From Chryseobacterium capnotolerans (GTDB lineage Bacteria > Bacteroidota > Bacteroidia > Flavobacteriales > Weeksellaceae), in the NCBI RefSeq assembly GCF_021278965.1, contig NZ_CP065589.1, positions 5,151,001 to 5,215,000 of the forward strand: a DNA stretch of 64,000 nt, given 5' to 3'. Each line of letters opens with the position of its first letter. Within the stretch, counting starts at the first letter, position 1. A program made the translations under genes and the position numbers. Shown piece after piece: positions 28,693 through 35,849 of the stretch. The notes beneath the pieces are model-generated. The model did not search any database, was not told the origin of the DNA, and saw nothing but the letters and a program-made list of their open reading frames with translations.

Positions 28693-28729
28693 AATAAAGG
28701 CTGTTTCAACGTCTGAAACAGCCTTTATT
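28693..28729. terminator. Bidirectional terminator between the M28 and lipoprotein genes
   Basis: A perfect 16-bp stem (AATAAAGGCTGTTTCA with TGAAACAGCCTTTATT) and 5-base loop, adjoining the stop of the convergent gene. Confidence 0.9.
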
Positions 28730-29572
28730 CTATTTTTTCTGAACGATTTTACCATCATCCATAATCTGATAATGAGTTTTAGTTATCCTTTGACTATTTC
28801 CATCAATCTTATGATCTGTTGTTACAGTGATTTCTCCTGATTTATTGATTTCATAGCTGCTGAATTCCTCCTTCTTATCATCTTGTCCGGGATCAAACCA
28901 AATACCTTCCACATAGGCTTCCCCAGCGATGCTGTTATTCATTACGGTAAGCAGATAGTACCGGTAATCAAAATCTCCGCAATCCATTGGGACAAGAATC
29001 AGTTCAACATTTTTATATCGGGCTAAAGGAAAATACCTGAACTTTGATTCTCCACAGCTGTACTGTTCTGAACCTTCCACCGCAAAATCTGTTTCTATAA
29101 ATTTTACATCTACCTGAGGAAGATTTTCAATAGGTAAGTTATAAAGTCCTGGTTTTAATAAAGATTCTATTGCGGCAGGCTCATTTTTGCTTTTTCTCCA
29201 TTGCTCAATAGAAATATATTCTCCGGATACAGGTTCTAAAATAGCTAAAGTGTTACATTGAGCACTTGAAGCATGGAAAATATGATAGGTTTCAAAACGA
29301 TCCGGACCATTATACCCAACAGAAATAGAATAATCCCAACCAGTATTTACTTTTGTACTGTCTACAAGAAATCCGATTTTACCCTTTCCTTGGGTTTGTG
29401 AATCCAGAAACTTTGCCTGATCTTTTATTTCCTCCAAATCAAGAATTTTTTCCATGAAATTCGTAGAGAAACAGCCTTTTTCTGATACTTTTATTACCTC
29501 CTTTTTTACAGGTTCTTCTTTCTTGCATCCTATAAAAAGCATTGGAAGTAAGGCCAATAAAACTTTATACAT
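28730..29572 (-). CDS. Lipoprotein of unknown function
   Basis: A 280-residue protein starting MYKVLLALLPMLFIGCKKEE, with a signal and lipobox ending in Cys16, so it should be lipidated and held in a membrane facing the periplasm. The mature part contains VSVGYNGPDRFETYHIFHAS, ILEPVSGEYISIEQW and a C-terminal YRYYLLTVMNNSIAGEAYVE. I do not recognise a domain. A candidate minus-strand -7 box lies 16 bases upstream of the start. Confidence 0.82.
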   Translation of the reverse strand: MYKVLLALLPMLFIGCKKEEPVKKEVIKVSEKGCFSTNFMEKILDLEEIKDQAKFLDSQTQGKGKIGFLVDSTKVNTGWDYSISVGYNGPDRFETYHIFHASSAQCNTLAILEPVSGEYISIEQWRKSKNEPAAIESLLKPGLYNLPIENLPQVDVKFIETDFAVEGSEQYSCGESKFRYFPLARYKNVELILVPMDCGDFDYRYYLLTVMNNSIAGEAYVEGIWFDPGQDDKKEEFSSYEINKSGEITVTTDHKIDGNSQRITKTHYQIMDDGKIVQKK

Positions 29573-29587
29573 AAAACTCTTTTTTCA

Positions 29588-29595
29588 CAAAAATA
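29588..29595 (-). promoter_or_regulatory. Candidate -7 box TATTTTTG for the lipoprotein gene
   Basis: Minus-strand TAnnTTTG match (plus strand CAAAAATA) 16 bases before the start codon at 29572. No clear -33 element. Confidence 0.5.
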
Positions 29596-29607
29596 AGATT
29601 TAAATAA

Positions 29608-29637
29608 TTGATGATTAAAAAAATAATTCTATATTTG
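29608..29637 (+). promoter_or_regulatory. Promoter TTG-N19-TATATTTG for the attenuator-like leader
   Basis: -33 TTG at 29608-29610 and a perfect -7 TATATTTG at 29630-29637, spacing 19. It drives the leader unit at 29640-29811 and points towards the RtcB/PrfH operon. Confidence 0.75.
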
Positions 29638-29671
29638 CACCTGAAAATCAAGTTTAACCATTTAAAAACAA

Positions 29672-29811
29672 CGAAGCAATGTTCAGAACTAATCAGAATT
29701 CTACAGTTGGATTACCCCTTATGGTGGTAAGGCTTCGCGGTTTGGTACATTCTTAGAATAATAGTACAATACAATATCAAAACCCGAAGTCGTAAAGATT
29801 TCGGGTTTTTT
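29672..29811 (+). promoter_or_regulatory. Candidate translation-coupled transcription attenuator
   Basis: Three mutually exclusive pairings are visible. (1) Terminator: AACCCGAAGTC (29781-29791) with GATTTCGGGTT (29797-29807), an 11-bp stem with one G-T pair, followed by T residues. (2) Antiterminator: CTTCGCGGTTT (29733-29743) with AAACCCGAAG (29780-29789), 10 pairs and one bulged C, using the same 5' arm as the terminator. (3) CGAAGC (29672-29677), just before the leader start codon, with GCTTCG (29732-29737), which would hide the antiterminator arm. A local hairpin CCTTA/TAAGG lies in the leader ORF. The layout resembles classic ribosome-controlled attenuators. The function is inferred and no energies were computed. 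Confidence 0.6.
29679..29756 (+). CDS. 25-residue leader peptide ORF
   Basis: An ATG 41 bases after the -7 box opens a 25-codon frame: MFRTNQNSTVGLPLMVVRLR then GLVHS, stop TAG at 29754-29756. The start is preceded by A-rich sequence (AAAAACAACGAAGCA), as expected for Bacteroidota. The second half is rich in Val and Leu. The stop lies 11 bases after the antiterminator arm, so a terminating ribosome would mask that arm. There is no homology I recognise. The alternative is an sRNA in which this frame is accidental. Confidence 0.5.
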   Translation: MFRTNQNSTVGLPLMVVRLRGLVHS

Positions 29812-30069
29812 ATTGCGCAATATTTCAAACTCACGTTTCCCCGAAATCTTTTTAAGTGTTTTTAAGAACAAAATAGTTGAGGTTTTATATCCCAAACTAT
29901 AACTGTTCATCATTATTAATTCATTCAACTATTATTTTAGTTGAGAAAGAAAATAGAAGAAGATCAAATCCGGTATTCTGGATATTGTATCTGATATCTT
30001 GTGTCTTACATGGAAAATGATAACCTTCTGTCTTATAGGCTAAGAAGCCTGAGAAGCAGAAAAAGAACA
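29812..30069 (+). other. Spacer between the attenuator and the RtcB operon
   Basis: About 258 bases with no perfect TAnnTTTG box. The nearest are TATTTTAG around 29930 and TATCTTGT near 29995, both imperfect. A weak hairpin TCAACT/AGTTGA lies near 29926-29945. The lack of a clear new promoter fits expression of the operon by read-through from the leader promoter. In-frame codons GTG 30001 and ATG 30010 lie here, but I prefer the A-rich-preceded ATG at 30070 as start. Confidence 0.45.
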
Positions 30070-30756
30070 ATGAAAAAAGATGTAGAAAAACAGATAAGAA
30101 AAAAGTATAAACGTAGTAAGGAAGTCTGGCATATAAGAAAAAACATTCCATTGATTCCTCTGCAAACTCCTTATCAATTAGGATTCGTAAGATTCTTTGT
30201 AGTAAGGGATGATGTTATGCGGAGCAGCGATGGAGAGTTCTTTGAAGGACTTTTGAAGAAAATCAATACGTATATGTATTCCGAAAGCCGTCAGTTTTTA
30301 AAAAAGAAAAGAAAATTTGGCAGAAGAATATATGTAGAAAGAGAACAAAAGCTCAATCGCGTTTCTTCATACTCCTGGAGCAGTCCAAAATTCGGGCTCA
30401 CCCCAAGAGAAAGACAGTATTTCCTGAAGAGGGAAGAATACTGCCCCTTCCGGAAATGCAATGAAACTTACTACGAATTTACGGAACCGTGGAGATTTAC
30501 CCTGAGGACAAGACCGCATATGATTACCCATCAAAAACCTATAGATGCGGAACTGGAAAAAGAACAGGCAGAACTGGATGCCTATCTGGAACAGCATAAA
30601 GTCATAGGAATTCTTCAGAAAAAAATGCACGGAAAATCTAATCCATGGAAAATGGAATACGAAACAGATCTTATCAAAAGCAGGAAATATACTACCTGCG
30701 CAATGTCTGCAACAGAGATTGCAGAAAGTTTTTTGGACGATGAGTCCTTCATTTAA
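30070..30756 (+). CDS. Basic protein of unknown function, first gene of the RtcB/PrfH operon
   Basis: A 228-residue protein (up to 251 if GTG 30001 is used, 248 from ATG 30010). The ATG at 30070 is preferred because AGCAGAAAAAGAACA precedes it. It starts MKKDVEKQIRKKYKRSKEVW and is very rich in Lys and Arg. Notable parts are PYQLGFVRFFVVRDDVMR, FGLTPRERQYFLKREEYC with a C-x4-C pair (CPFRKC), and FTEPWRFTLRTRPHMITHQK. No signal or membrane helix is seen. Its basic nature and position suggest RNA or ribosome binding. Function unknown. Its stop is 10 bases before rtcB. Confidence 0.78.
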   Translation: MKKDVEKQIRKKYKRSKEVWHIRKNIPLIPLQTPYQLGFVRFFVVRDDVMRSSDGEFFEGLLKKINTYMYSESRQFLKKKRKFGRRIYVEREQKLNRVSSYSWSSPKFGLTPRERQYFLKREEYCPFRKCNETYYEFTEPWRFTLRTRPHMITHQKPIDAELEKEQAELDAYLEQHKVIGILQKKMHGKSNPWKMEYETDLIKSRKYTTCAMSATEIAESFLDDESFI

Positions 30757-30766
30757 AACAAAAATA

Positions 30767-32158
30767 ATGGGAAATTTAAAACTAAAAGGAAAAGATATAT
30801 TAAAACTGGGCTATCCAAATAATCAAAGTGTAAACGTAGCCTTGGAGGTCATGAAGAGAAATTTTGCTACTAAAAATATTCATTATGTAAAATCTCTTCT
30901 CAAGGAAATTCTGATGCATCCGGAGCAATTCGAAAAAGATTTAACCTTCGGGCAAATTGCGGAAACCTTGCTCTCCTCTAAAAAAACAGAAAAAAGGATG
31001 TTGAATGCACAGCGTGCAGACTTTCAGATCTTTGGGGATAATATTTCCGAAGAAGCTAAAAATCAGCTGTACACGGCATTGAAGCTTCCTGTTTCTGTTC
31101 AGGGCGCATTAATGCCAGATGCTCACAGCGGTTATGGCCTTCCGATTGGAGGTGTTTTAGCCGTAGAAAATGCTGTAATTCCTTACGGAGTAGGGATGGA
31201 CATCGGCTGCAGAATGAGTCTTAGCATTTTGGATACCCCCGTTTCATATCTGAACGGAGCAAGGGATAAATATGAAAAAGCCCTTGCCGAACATACAAAA
31301 TTCGGAATGTATGAGACTCATAAATCTCATATAGATCATGAAATCTTTGATAGAGATACGTTTGATATGATCCCTATTTTAAGGAGATTAAAAGGAAAAG
31401 CGATCAAACAGATGGGATCTTCCGGAGGAGGAAATCACTTTGTGGAATTTGGTGAAGTGGACATCACAGAAGAAGATGAGCAAATAGGATTGCCTAAAGG
31501 AAAATATTTGGGAATCCTTTCACACAGCGGTTCTCGGGGATTAGGTGCTGAAATAGCTCAATATTACTCAAGAGTAGCAGTAGAACAATGTCCGCTGCCT
31601 AAAGAAGCTCAGCAATTTGCCTGGCTGGATCTAAACACACACCTCGGTTTGGAATATTGGACGGCCATGAACCTTGCAGGAGATTATGCTTCTGCCTGTC
31701 ATGATGATATCCACAGAAGGCTGGTAAAAGCAGTCGGCGGAAGGGTAAAAGCCAGAATTGAGAACCATCACAACTTTGCATGGAAAGAAATCCATCATGG
31801 AAAAGAAGTGATCGTTCACAGAAAAGGAGCTACTCCAGCCAATGAAAATGAATTGGGAATGATTCCTGGCTCTATGACTGCCAAAGGATTTATCGTCCGT
31901 GGAAAAGGAAATCCAGAATCTCTGAACTCAGCTTCACATGGAGCAGGAAGAGCCCACTCAAGAGGAGAATGCAGGAGTCTTTTTACTCAGAATGACATCA
32001 AAAAAGAATTGAAACTTAAAGATGTTACCCTCATGGGCGGAAATACAGAAGAAGCACCTATGGCTTATAAAGACATTCATGAAGTCATGAATGCGCAAAG
32101 TGAGTTGGTAGACATTCTGGGAACATTCCAGCCAAGAATTGTGAGAATGGATAGATAA
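30767..32158 (+). CDS. rtcB: RtcB family RNA ligase
   Basis: A 463-residue RtcB, start MGNLKLKGKDILKLGYPNNQ. Metal and active-site motifs include MPDAHSGYGLPIGGV (Asp118, His120), GVGMDIGCRMS (Cys148), SSGGGNHFVEFGE (about 219-230), LSHSGSRGLG (251-260), ENHHNFAW and VIVHRKGATPA, whose His351 should carry the GMP. RtcB joins RNA 3'-phosphate or 2',3'-cyclic phosphate ends to 5'-OH ends with GTP and Mn2+. Together with prfH downstream this recalls RtcB-PrfH modules proposed to repair or rescue cleaved rRNA. It begins 10 bases after the previous gene. Confidence 0.95.
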   Translation: MGNLKLKGKDILKLGYPNNQSVNVALEVMKRNFATKNIHYVKSLLKEILMHPEQFEKDLTFGQIAETLLSSKKTEKRMLNAQRADFQIFGDNISEEAKNQLYTALKLPVSVQGALMPDAHSGYGLPIGGVLAVENAVIPYGVGMDIGCRMSLSILDTPVSYLNGARDKYEKALAEHTKFGMYETHKSHIDHEIFDRDTFDMIPILRRLKGKAIKQMGSSGGGNHFVEFGEVDITEEDEQIGLPKGKYLGILSHSGSRGLGAEIAQYYSRVAVEQCPLPKEAQQFAWLDLNTHLGLEYWTAMNLAGDYASACHDDIHRRLVKAVGGRVKARIENHHNFAWKEIHHGKEVIVHRKGATPANENELGMIPGSMTAKGFIVRGKGNPESLNSASHGAGRAHSRGECRSLFTQNDIKKELKLKDVTLMGGNTEEAPMAYKDIHEVMNAQSELVDILGTFQPRIVRMDR

Positions 32159-32172
32159 CTTCAGTGTAAATC

Positions 32173-32205
32173 AAACCTTATGGGTTTCAAAAGCCTATAA
32201 GGTTT
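32173..32205 (+). repeat. Stem-loop between rtcB and the NTase-fold gene
   Basis: A 12-bp stem with one G-T pair (AAACCTTATGGG with CCTATAAGGTTT) and 9-base loop, without a T tract. More likely an mRNA stability or processing element, or a weak attenuator, than a full terminator. Confidence 0.6.
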
Positions 32206-32258
32206 AATACTATGACATATCAAATAGCTGTCTATTATTAACCCTCAACGAAAAAAAA

Positions 32259-32804
32259 ATGGGAGCACCTCATAATATAAAAAGATATGGAGAAGTCTGG
32301 CCGGAATTCAGAATCCTGCTAGGCCTCGAAATTTTAAAAAAACTAAGGAATAAAGTAATTATATCAGGTGGCTGGGCATGGCATTTTATGTCTGAAACAG
32401 GACATACAGAACATAAGCATGCTCATGACCACAAGGATATTGATGTTTTTGTAAAGAAAGAAAACGTTGCTGAAGTAGTTATCATTCTTCAGCAGGAAGG
32501 ATTTCAAAAAGTATGGACCCGCTATGATCATCTTCCGAGTGAAGAAAACTTTAGACGGTACGAAAAAACAGTAGAACTGGAAAATGAAAAGTATCACAGA
32601 ATCACTATCGATTTTTTTGAAAGAAATGATCTTGAAACTGTTGAAACCAATGGATTTACAGTGGTGAAACCTGATGTTCTACTTTCATTCTACAGAAATA
32701 TTCATTCCAGCGATAAATGCTGGGCCGTAATGGCGGCAAAAGAATTATTACAAAAGGGAATAAATCCTGTTGGACATCCCTTATTAAGCAAAATGCCAAA
32801 ATAA
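32259..32804 (+). CDS. Nucleotidyltransferase-fold protein in the RtcB/PrfH operon
   Basis: A 181-residue protein with pattern GGWAWHF (Gly37-Gly38), then DHKDIDVFV (Asp60 and Asp62) and RITIDFFE (Asp118). This Gly-Gly, Asp-x-Asp and third Asp arrangement is the core of the nucleotidyltransferase superfamily. The spacing to DxD is longer than usual because of a His-rich insert (HTEHKHAHDH, 49-58). Such folds include tRNA nucleotidyltransferases and NMP-transferring MNT-type enzymes. Here it could trim, extend or modify RNA ends, but the substrate is unknown. prfH starts 2 bases after its stop, showing tight coupling. Confidence 0.75.
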   Translation: MGAPHNIKRYGEVWPEFRILLGLEILKKLRNKVIISGGWAWHFMSETGHTEHKHAHDHKDIDVFVKKENVAEVVIILQQEGFQKVWTRYDHLPSEENFRRYEKTVELENEKYHRITIDFFERNDLETVETNGFTVVKPDVLLSFYRNIHSSDKCWAVMAAKELLQKGINPVGHPLLSKMPK

Positions 32805-32806
32805 CA

Positions 32807-33505
32807 ATGGAAAAATTAATACAGATCACTTCAGGAAGAGGTCCTTTAGAATGCCAATGGGTAGTCTCTAAAGTATTAAAGACCTTTTTAGAAGAAGTAA
32901 AAGAAAATAATATAGGTTACGAAATTATTCATCGTGAAAATGGCGATGTAAATATGACCGTGAAGTCTGTAACCATACTTTTAAAAGGACAAAATATAAA
33001 AGAATTTTTAAAGACATGGTTAGGAAGTGTCTGCTGGGAAGGGAAGAGCACATTCAGGAAACTGCATAAAAGAAATAAATGGTTCATCGGTATCTTCGAA
33101 GTGGAAAATCTGGAAACCATTAATTTCAACGAAAGAGAAATAAAATTTCAGACAGCCAGAAGTCAGGGAAGTGGCGGGCAGAATGTTAATAAAGTGAATA
33201 CAGCCGTTCGTGCTATCCACATTCCAACCAATGAATCCGTATTTGTGCAGGATACACGCTCACAACTGAAAAATAAAAAGCTATCCATTATCAGGTTAAA
33301 AGAAAAGGTAATGGGAGTCTATATTCAACAGTTGGAACACAGAATGAAAGAAACCTGGAATCTTCATCTTCAGGTTGAACGCGGAAATCCTGTCCGTACA
33401 TTTTCCGGAACAGATTTTAAAAATACGTATCAGGATAAAACCTATAAAAAACAAAGGAATATCCTTAAACAGGAATTAAAAAACTACAGCAATGACCTTA
33501 ACTAA
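32807..33505 (+). CDS. prfH: Peptide chain release factor H
   Basis: A 232-residue protein, start MEKLIQITSGRGPLECQWVV (ATG 32807, since the upstream frame overlaps the previous gene). It matches the RF-H family: short, with SGRGPLECQW near the start, KRNKWFIGIFEVE in the middle, then [19 protein letters not shown]. The catalytic GGQ is at 123-125 and is followed by VFVQDTRSQLKNKKL. RF-H lacks the codon-recognition parts of RF1/RF2 and is found next to rtcB in many bacteria. Work on an E. coli RtcB2-PrfH pair links it to ribosomes cut in the 16S decoding centre. The neighbouring ligase supports the same role here. Confidence 0.95.
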   Translation: MEKLIQITSGRGPLECQWVVSKVLKTFLEEVKENNIGYEIIHRENGDVNMTVKSVTILLKGQNIKEFLKTWLGSVCWEGKSTFRKLHKRNKWFIGIFEVENLETINFNEREIKFQTARSQGSGGQNVNKVNTAVRAIHIPTNESVFVQDTRSQLKNKKLSIIRLKEKVMGVYIQQLEHRMKETWNLHLQVERGNPVRTFSGTDFKNTYQDKTYKKQRNILKQELKNYSNDLN

Positions 33506-33997
33506 GAATAAATACTATTTTGAAGCATTGGACTATTTCCCATATATATGGCAGAGTGCCTGGATGCTCTGAACTATGCCCTATCCTATGAACCTGAAGA
33601 TGCAGACAGCCTTTGCCTTATGGGAAGAGTATATTCAGAAGTTTTGAAAGACTATGAAACAGGTAAAAAATATTTTGAAGAAGCCATGCAGAGCAATATA
33701 GGAAATGTGAACACCCCTAAATACTATATTGAATGCCTTTTGAGTAATGAAGATTATGAGGAAGCAGAGAAGCTTATCAAATATGCTTTAAAAATGAAGG
33801 GAATAGATAAGGCTGAAATTCTTAATTGTGCGTCTCTTTTATTGGAAAGAAAAGGAGAATATAAACAAGCATTAGAACAGCTTAAAGAAGCGAGAAAATT
33901 CAGCTTTTGCAAAAGTACTTTTGAGATTTTGGAAGAGAGAGAAAAGGCGGTTCAGAATAAAATGCCTAAAGCGAGAACAAGGAAAAAGGCAGAATAA
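33492..33997 (+). CDS. TPR-repeat protein, last gene of the RtcB/PrfH operon, one apparent frameshift
   Basis: About 168 residues once joined. The ATG at 33492 overlaps the end of prfH by 14 bases and reads MTLTKNKYYFEALDYFPY, then runs out of frame near CATATATATGG (33541-33550). One extra A there gives NMAECLDALNYALSYEPEDA, the remainder of the protein. Helical TPR repeats follow (DADSLCLMGRVYSEVLKDYE, EDYEEAEKLIKYALKMKG, GEYKQALEQLKEARKF), and the C-terminus is basic. TPR proteins mediate protein contacts. It is probably an accessory subunit of the operon. Confidence 0.85.
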
Positions 33998-34034
33998 TAG
34001 ATCCTGTTTGTATATAATTGATTTGCAAATAAAA

Positions 34035-34064
34035 AATAAGCTTTCATCTGAAAGCTTATTTTTT
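34035..34064. terminator. Bidirectional terminator between the RtcB operon and cytochrome c genes
   Basis: A 12-bp palindromic stem (AATAAGCTTTCA with TGAAAGCTTATT), T residues on the plus strand and A-rich flank on the other side. It overlaps the stop codon of the convergent cytochrome gene. Confidence 0.85.
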
Positions 34065-34343
34065 ATTTGCAGAGATCAGATAATCATAGACCATTTGATG
34101 TTGGTCATCGCTAAGCTTGGCTTTAGGAGCCATTCTACTTAACGTATTAATCCAGCCCTGATTATCATGTTTGGTAGGTTCTGGCAGTTTATGGCATTTC
34201 GAGCAGGAATTTTCAAAAATAGTTTTCCCTTGGGCCAGCTGTTCAGATGAGGTATATTTAGGACCCGTTACTGCCGTACTTTTAGGTCCACAGGATATCA
34301 GAAATACTGATGCTGCAATACCGCTTAAGATTAACTTTTTCAT
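34056..34343 (-). CDS. Monoheme cytochrome c lipoprotein
   Basis: A 95-residue protein with signal and lipobox (ILSGIAASVFLISC, Cys18). A single heme site CSKCH lies in GKTIFENSCSKCHKLPEPT and the likely distal methionine is in SRMAPKAKL. It would be a membrane-tethered periplasmic electron carrier or a sensor subunit. It is closely similar to the next gene upstream, so the two are a tandem duplication. They are 22 bases apart and likely co-transcribed. Confidence 0.9.
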   Translation of the reverse strand: MKKLILSGIAASVFLISCGPKSTAVTGPKYTSSEQLAQGKTIFENSCSKCHKLPEPTKHDNQGWINTLSRMAPKAKLSDDQHQMVYDYLISANKK

Positions 34344-34365
34344 ACCTTTTTATTTTGTTTGATGA

Positions 34366-34659
34366 TTACTTTTTCACAGAAACAATATAATCATATACCC
34401 ATTTGTGCTGTTCATCCGTTAGTTTAGCCTTAGGAGCCATAGCATTCATAATTCCTACCCATTGTATAGAATTGTGTGAAGTAGGATCTGGCAGTTTATG
34501 GCACTTTCCACACGAGTTTTCAAATATTGTTTTTCCTTGGGCAATCTCTTCAGCCGTAGAAGTTGAAGTTCCTGCTGTAGCAGCAGACGTTGATGCTTTA
34601 GGAGTACAGGAAACTAAAAGAATTGCAGTGAATGATGCCGCAGCAAAGAGTTTTTTCAT
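34366..34659 (-). CDS. Monoheme cytochrome c lipoprotein (tandem copy)
   Basis: A 97-residue protein starting MKKLFAAASFTAILLVSC with lipobox Cys18. A Ser/Thr/Ala linker precedes EEIAQGKTIFENSCGKCHKL with heme motif CGKCH, and NAMAPKAKLTDEQHKWVYDY holds the candidate axial Met. The ATG at 34659 is preferred because the signal peptide starts there. It shares the GKTIFENSC-x-KCHKLP core with its neighbour at 34056. The partner oxidoreductase is not nearby. Confidence 0.9.
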   Translation of the reverse strand: MKKLFAAASFTAILLVSCTPKASTSAATAGTSTSTAEEIAQGKTIFENSCGKCHKLPDPTSHNSIQWVGIMNAMAPKAKLTDEQHKWVYDYIVSVKK

Positions 34660-34820
34660 GTTTCTTATTTTGATATATAACAAATGTAATAAATTCCGGA
34701 ACCCTTTGATAGAGCGTGCTGTAGTTTTAATTTAGAAGAAATAAAATTTGAATTATTGTGAATACTATAATATAAAATTGACTACTCCGCATTTTTTATT
34801 TTGCCTTTAAGGATGAACTA

Positions 34821-34851
34821 TTGACCGTTAGCTTTTTAATTATTAATTTTG
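34821..34851 (+). promoter_or_regulatory. Promoter TTG-N20-TAATTTTG for meaB
   Basis: -33 TTG at 34821-34823 and -7 TAATTTTG at 34844-34851. The ATG at 34857 is only 5 bases beyond the -7 box, so the mRNA may be leaderless or nearly so. Confidence 0.6.
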
Positions 34852-34856
34852 AATCA

Positions 34857-35849
34857 ATGAAATTTTCTACAGAAGAACTTATTGAGGGAATACAGTCAGG
34901 CAACAAGCGTCTGATTGCAAAGGCTATTACTTTAGTTGAAAGTAAAAAAGCTGAGCATAGAGTACAGGCGGAAGAACTTCTGAAAAAAATTATGCCTTTA
35001 ACAGGAAACTCTATAAGGGTAGGAGTAACTGGAGTACCCGGTGCAGGGAAGTCTACTTTTATTGAAAGTTTCGGTAGATTAGCTATTGCCCAAGGCAAAA
35101 AAGTGGCTGTCCTTGCCATTGATCCTAGTTCATCAATCAATAAAGGGAGTATTTTGGGAGATAAAACCCGAATGGAAGAACTCGCAAAAGAAGAAAATGC
35201 ATTTATACGCCCTTCCCCAAGCTCAGGATTCCTGGGCGGAGTAGCCAATACCACCTTTGAGACAATGATGATCTGTGAAGCTGCTGGGTATGATTATATT
35301 TTAATTGAAACTGTTGGAGTAGGGCAGTCTGAAGTTTTAGTCGCTGATATCACTGATGTTTTTTTATTCCTTAAAATCATTGGTGGTGGAGATGAGCTCC
35401 AGGGAATAAAACGTGGAATCATGGAAATGGTAGACGTTATTTTCATCAACAAAGTAGATCAGGATAACCTTCAAAAAGCAAAAAATACCAGACTTGAATT
35501 AAAGAGAGCCCTGGATTTTATTCCGCCAAAAGAAAAAGGATGGAAGATCCCTGTGCTATTGGGTTCTGCTTTGCACAATGAAGGGCTGCAGGAAATATAT
35601 GACAAAATCTTTGAGTTTATTGATTTGAAAAAGAAAACCGGACGTTTTGAAGAAATCCGTATCCAACAAGCCGAGAAACGTTTCGAATATTGGGTTCAGG
35701 AATACATTCTGTCTCTTCTGAAAAAGAGTAATGGAGTAGAGGAAGCTTATCAAATGCACAAAAAAAATGCTTCAGAGATGGTTTCAAATCCAAGCACTGA
35801 AGCCAAATTATTTGTTGAAAAATTTTTATCAGGTGAAAATAGAGGTTAA
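34857..35849 (+). CDS. meaB: MeaB GTPase (methylmalonyl-CoA mutase chaperone)
   Basis: A 330-residue G3E-type GTPase. Walker A is GVTGVPGAGKSTF, switch regions include AIDPSSSINKGSILGDKTRM and SPSSGFLGGVANTTFE, the DxxG-like region is ILIETVGVGQSEV, and the base-specificity motif is FINKVDQDN. MeaB loads and protects the adenosylcobalamin cofactor of methylmalonyl-CoA mutase, whose large subunit is at 25539. The ATG at 34857 gives the expected N-terminus; the TTG at 34821 is part of the promoter. Its stop overlaps that of the convergent DUF4251 gene. Confidence 0.93.
   Translation: MKFSTEELIEGIQSGNKRLIAKAITLVESKKAEHRVQAEELLKKIMPLTGNSIRVGVTGVPGAGKSTFIESFGRLAIAQGKKVAVLAIDPSSSINKGSILGDKTRMEELAKEENAFIRPSPSSGFLGGVANTTFETMMICEAAGYDYILIETVGVGQSEVLVADITDVFLFLKIIGGGDELQGIKRGIMEMVDVIFINKVDQDNLQKAKNTRLELKRALDFIPPKEKGWKIPVLLGSALHNEGLQEIYDKIFEFIDLKKKTGRFEEIRIQQAEKRFEYWVQEYILSLLKKSNGVEEAYQMHKKNASEMVSNPSTEAKLFVEKFLSGENRG

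Noticed and set aside
29641..29811. A tRNA or known structural RNA gene
   Set aside because: No cloverleaf, no TTCGA-type T-arm and no CCA end. The pairings fit an attenuator or leader better.
32717..32806. N-terminal extension of PrfH
   Set aside because: It overlaps the NTase-fold gene in another frame and lacks RF-H character. ATG 32807 fits the family.
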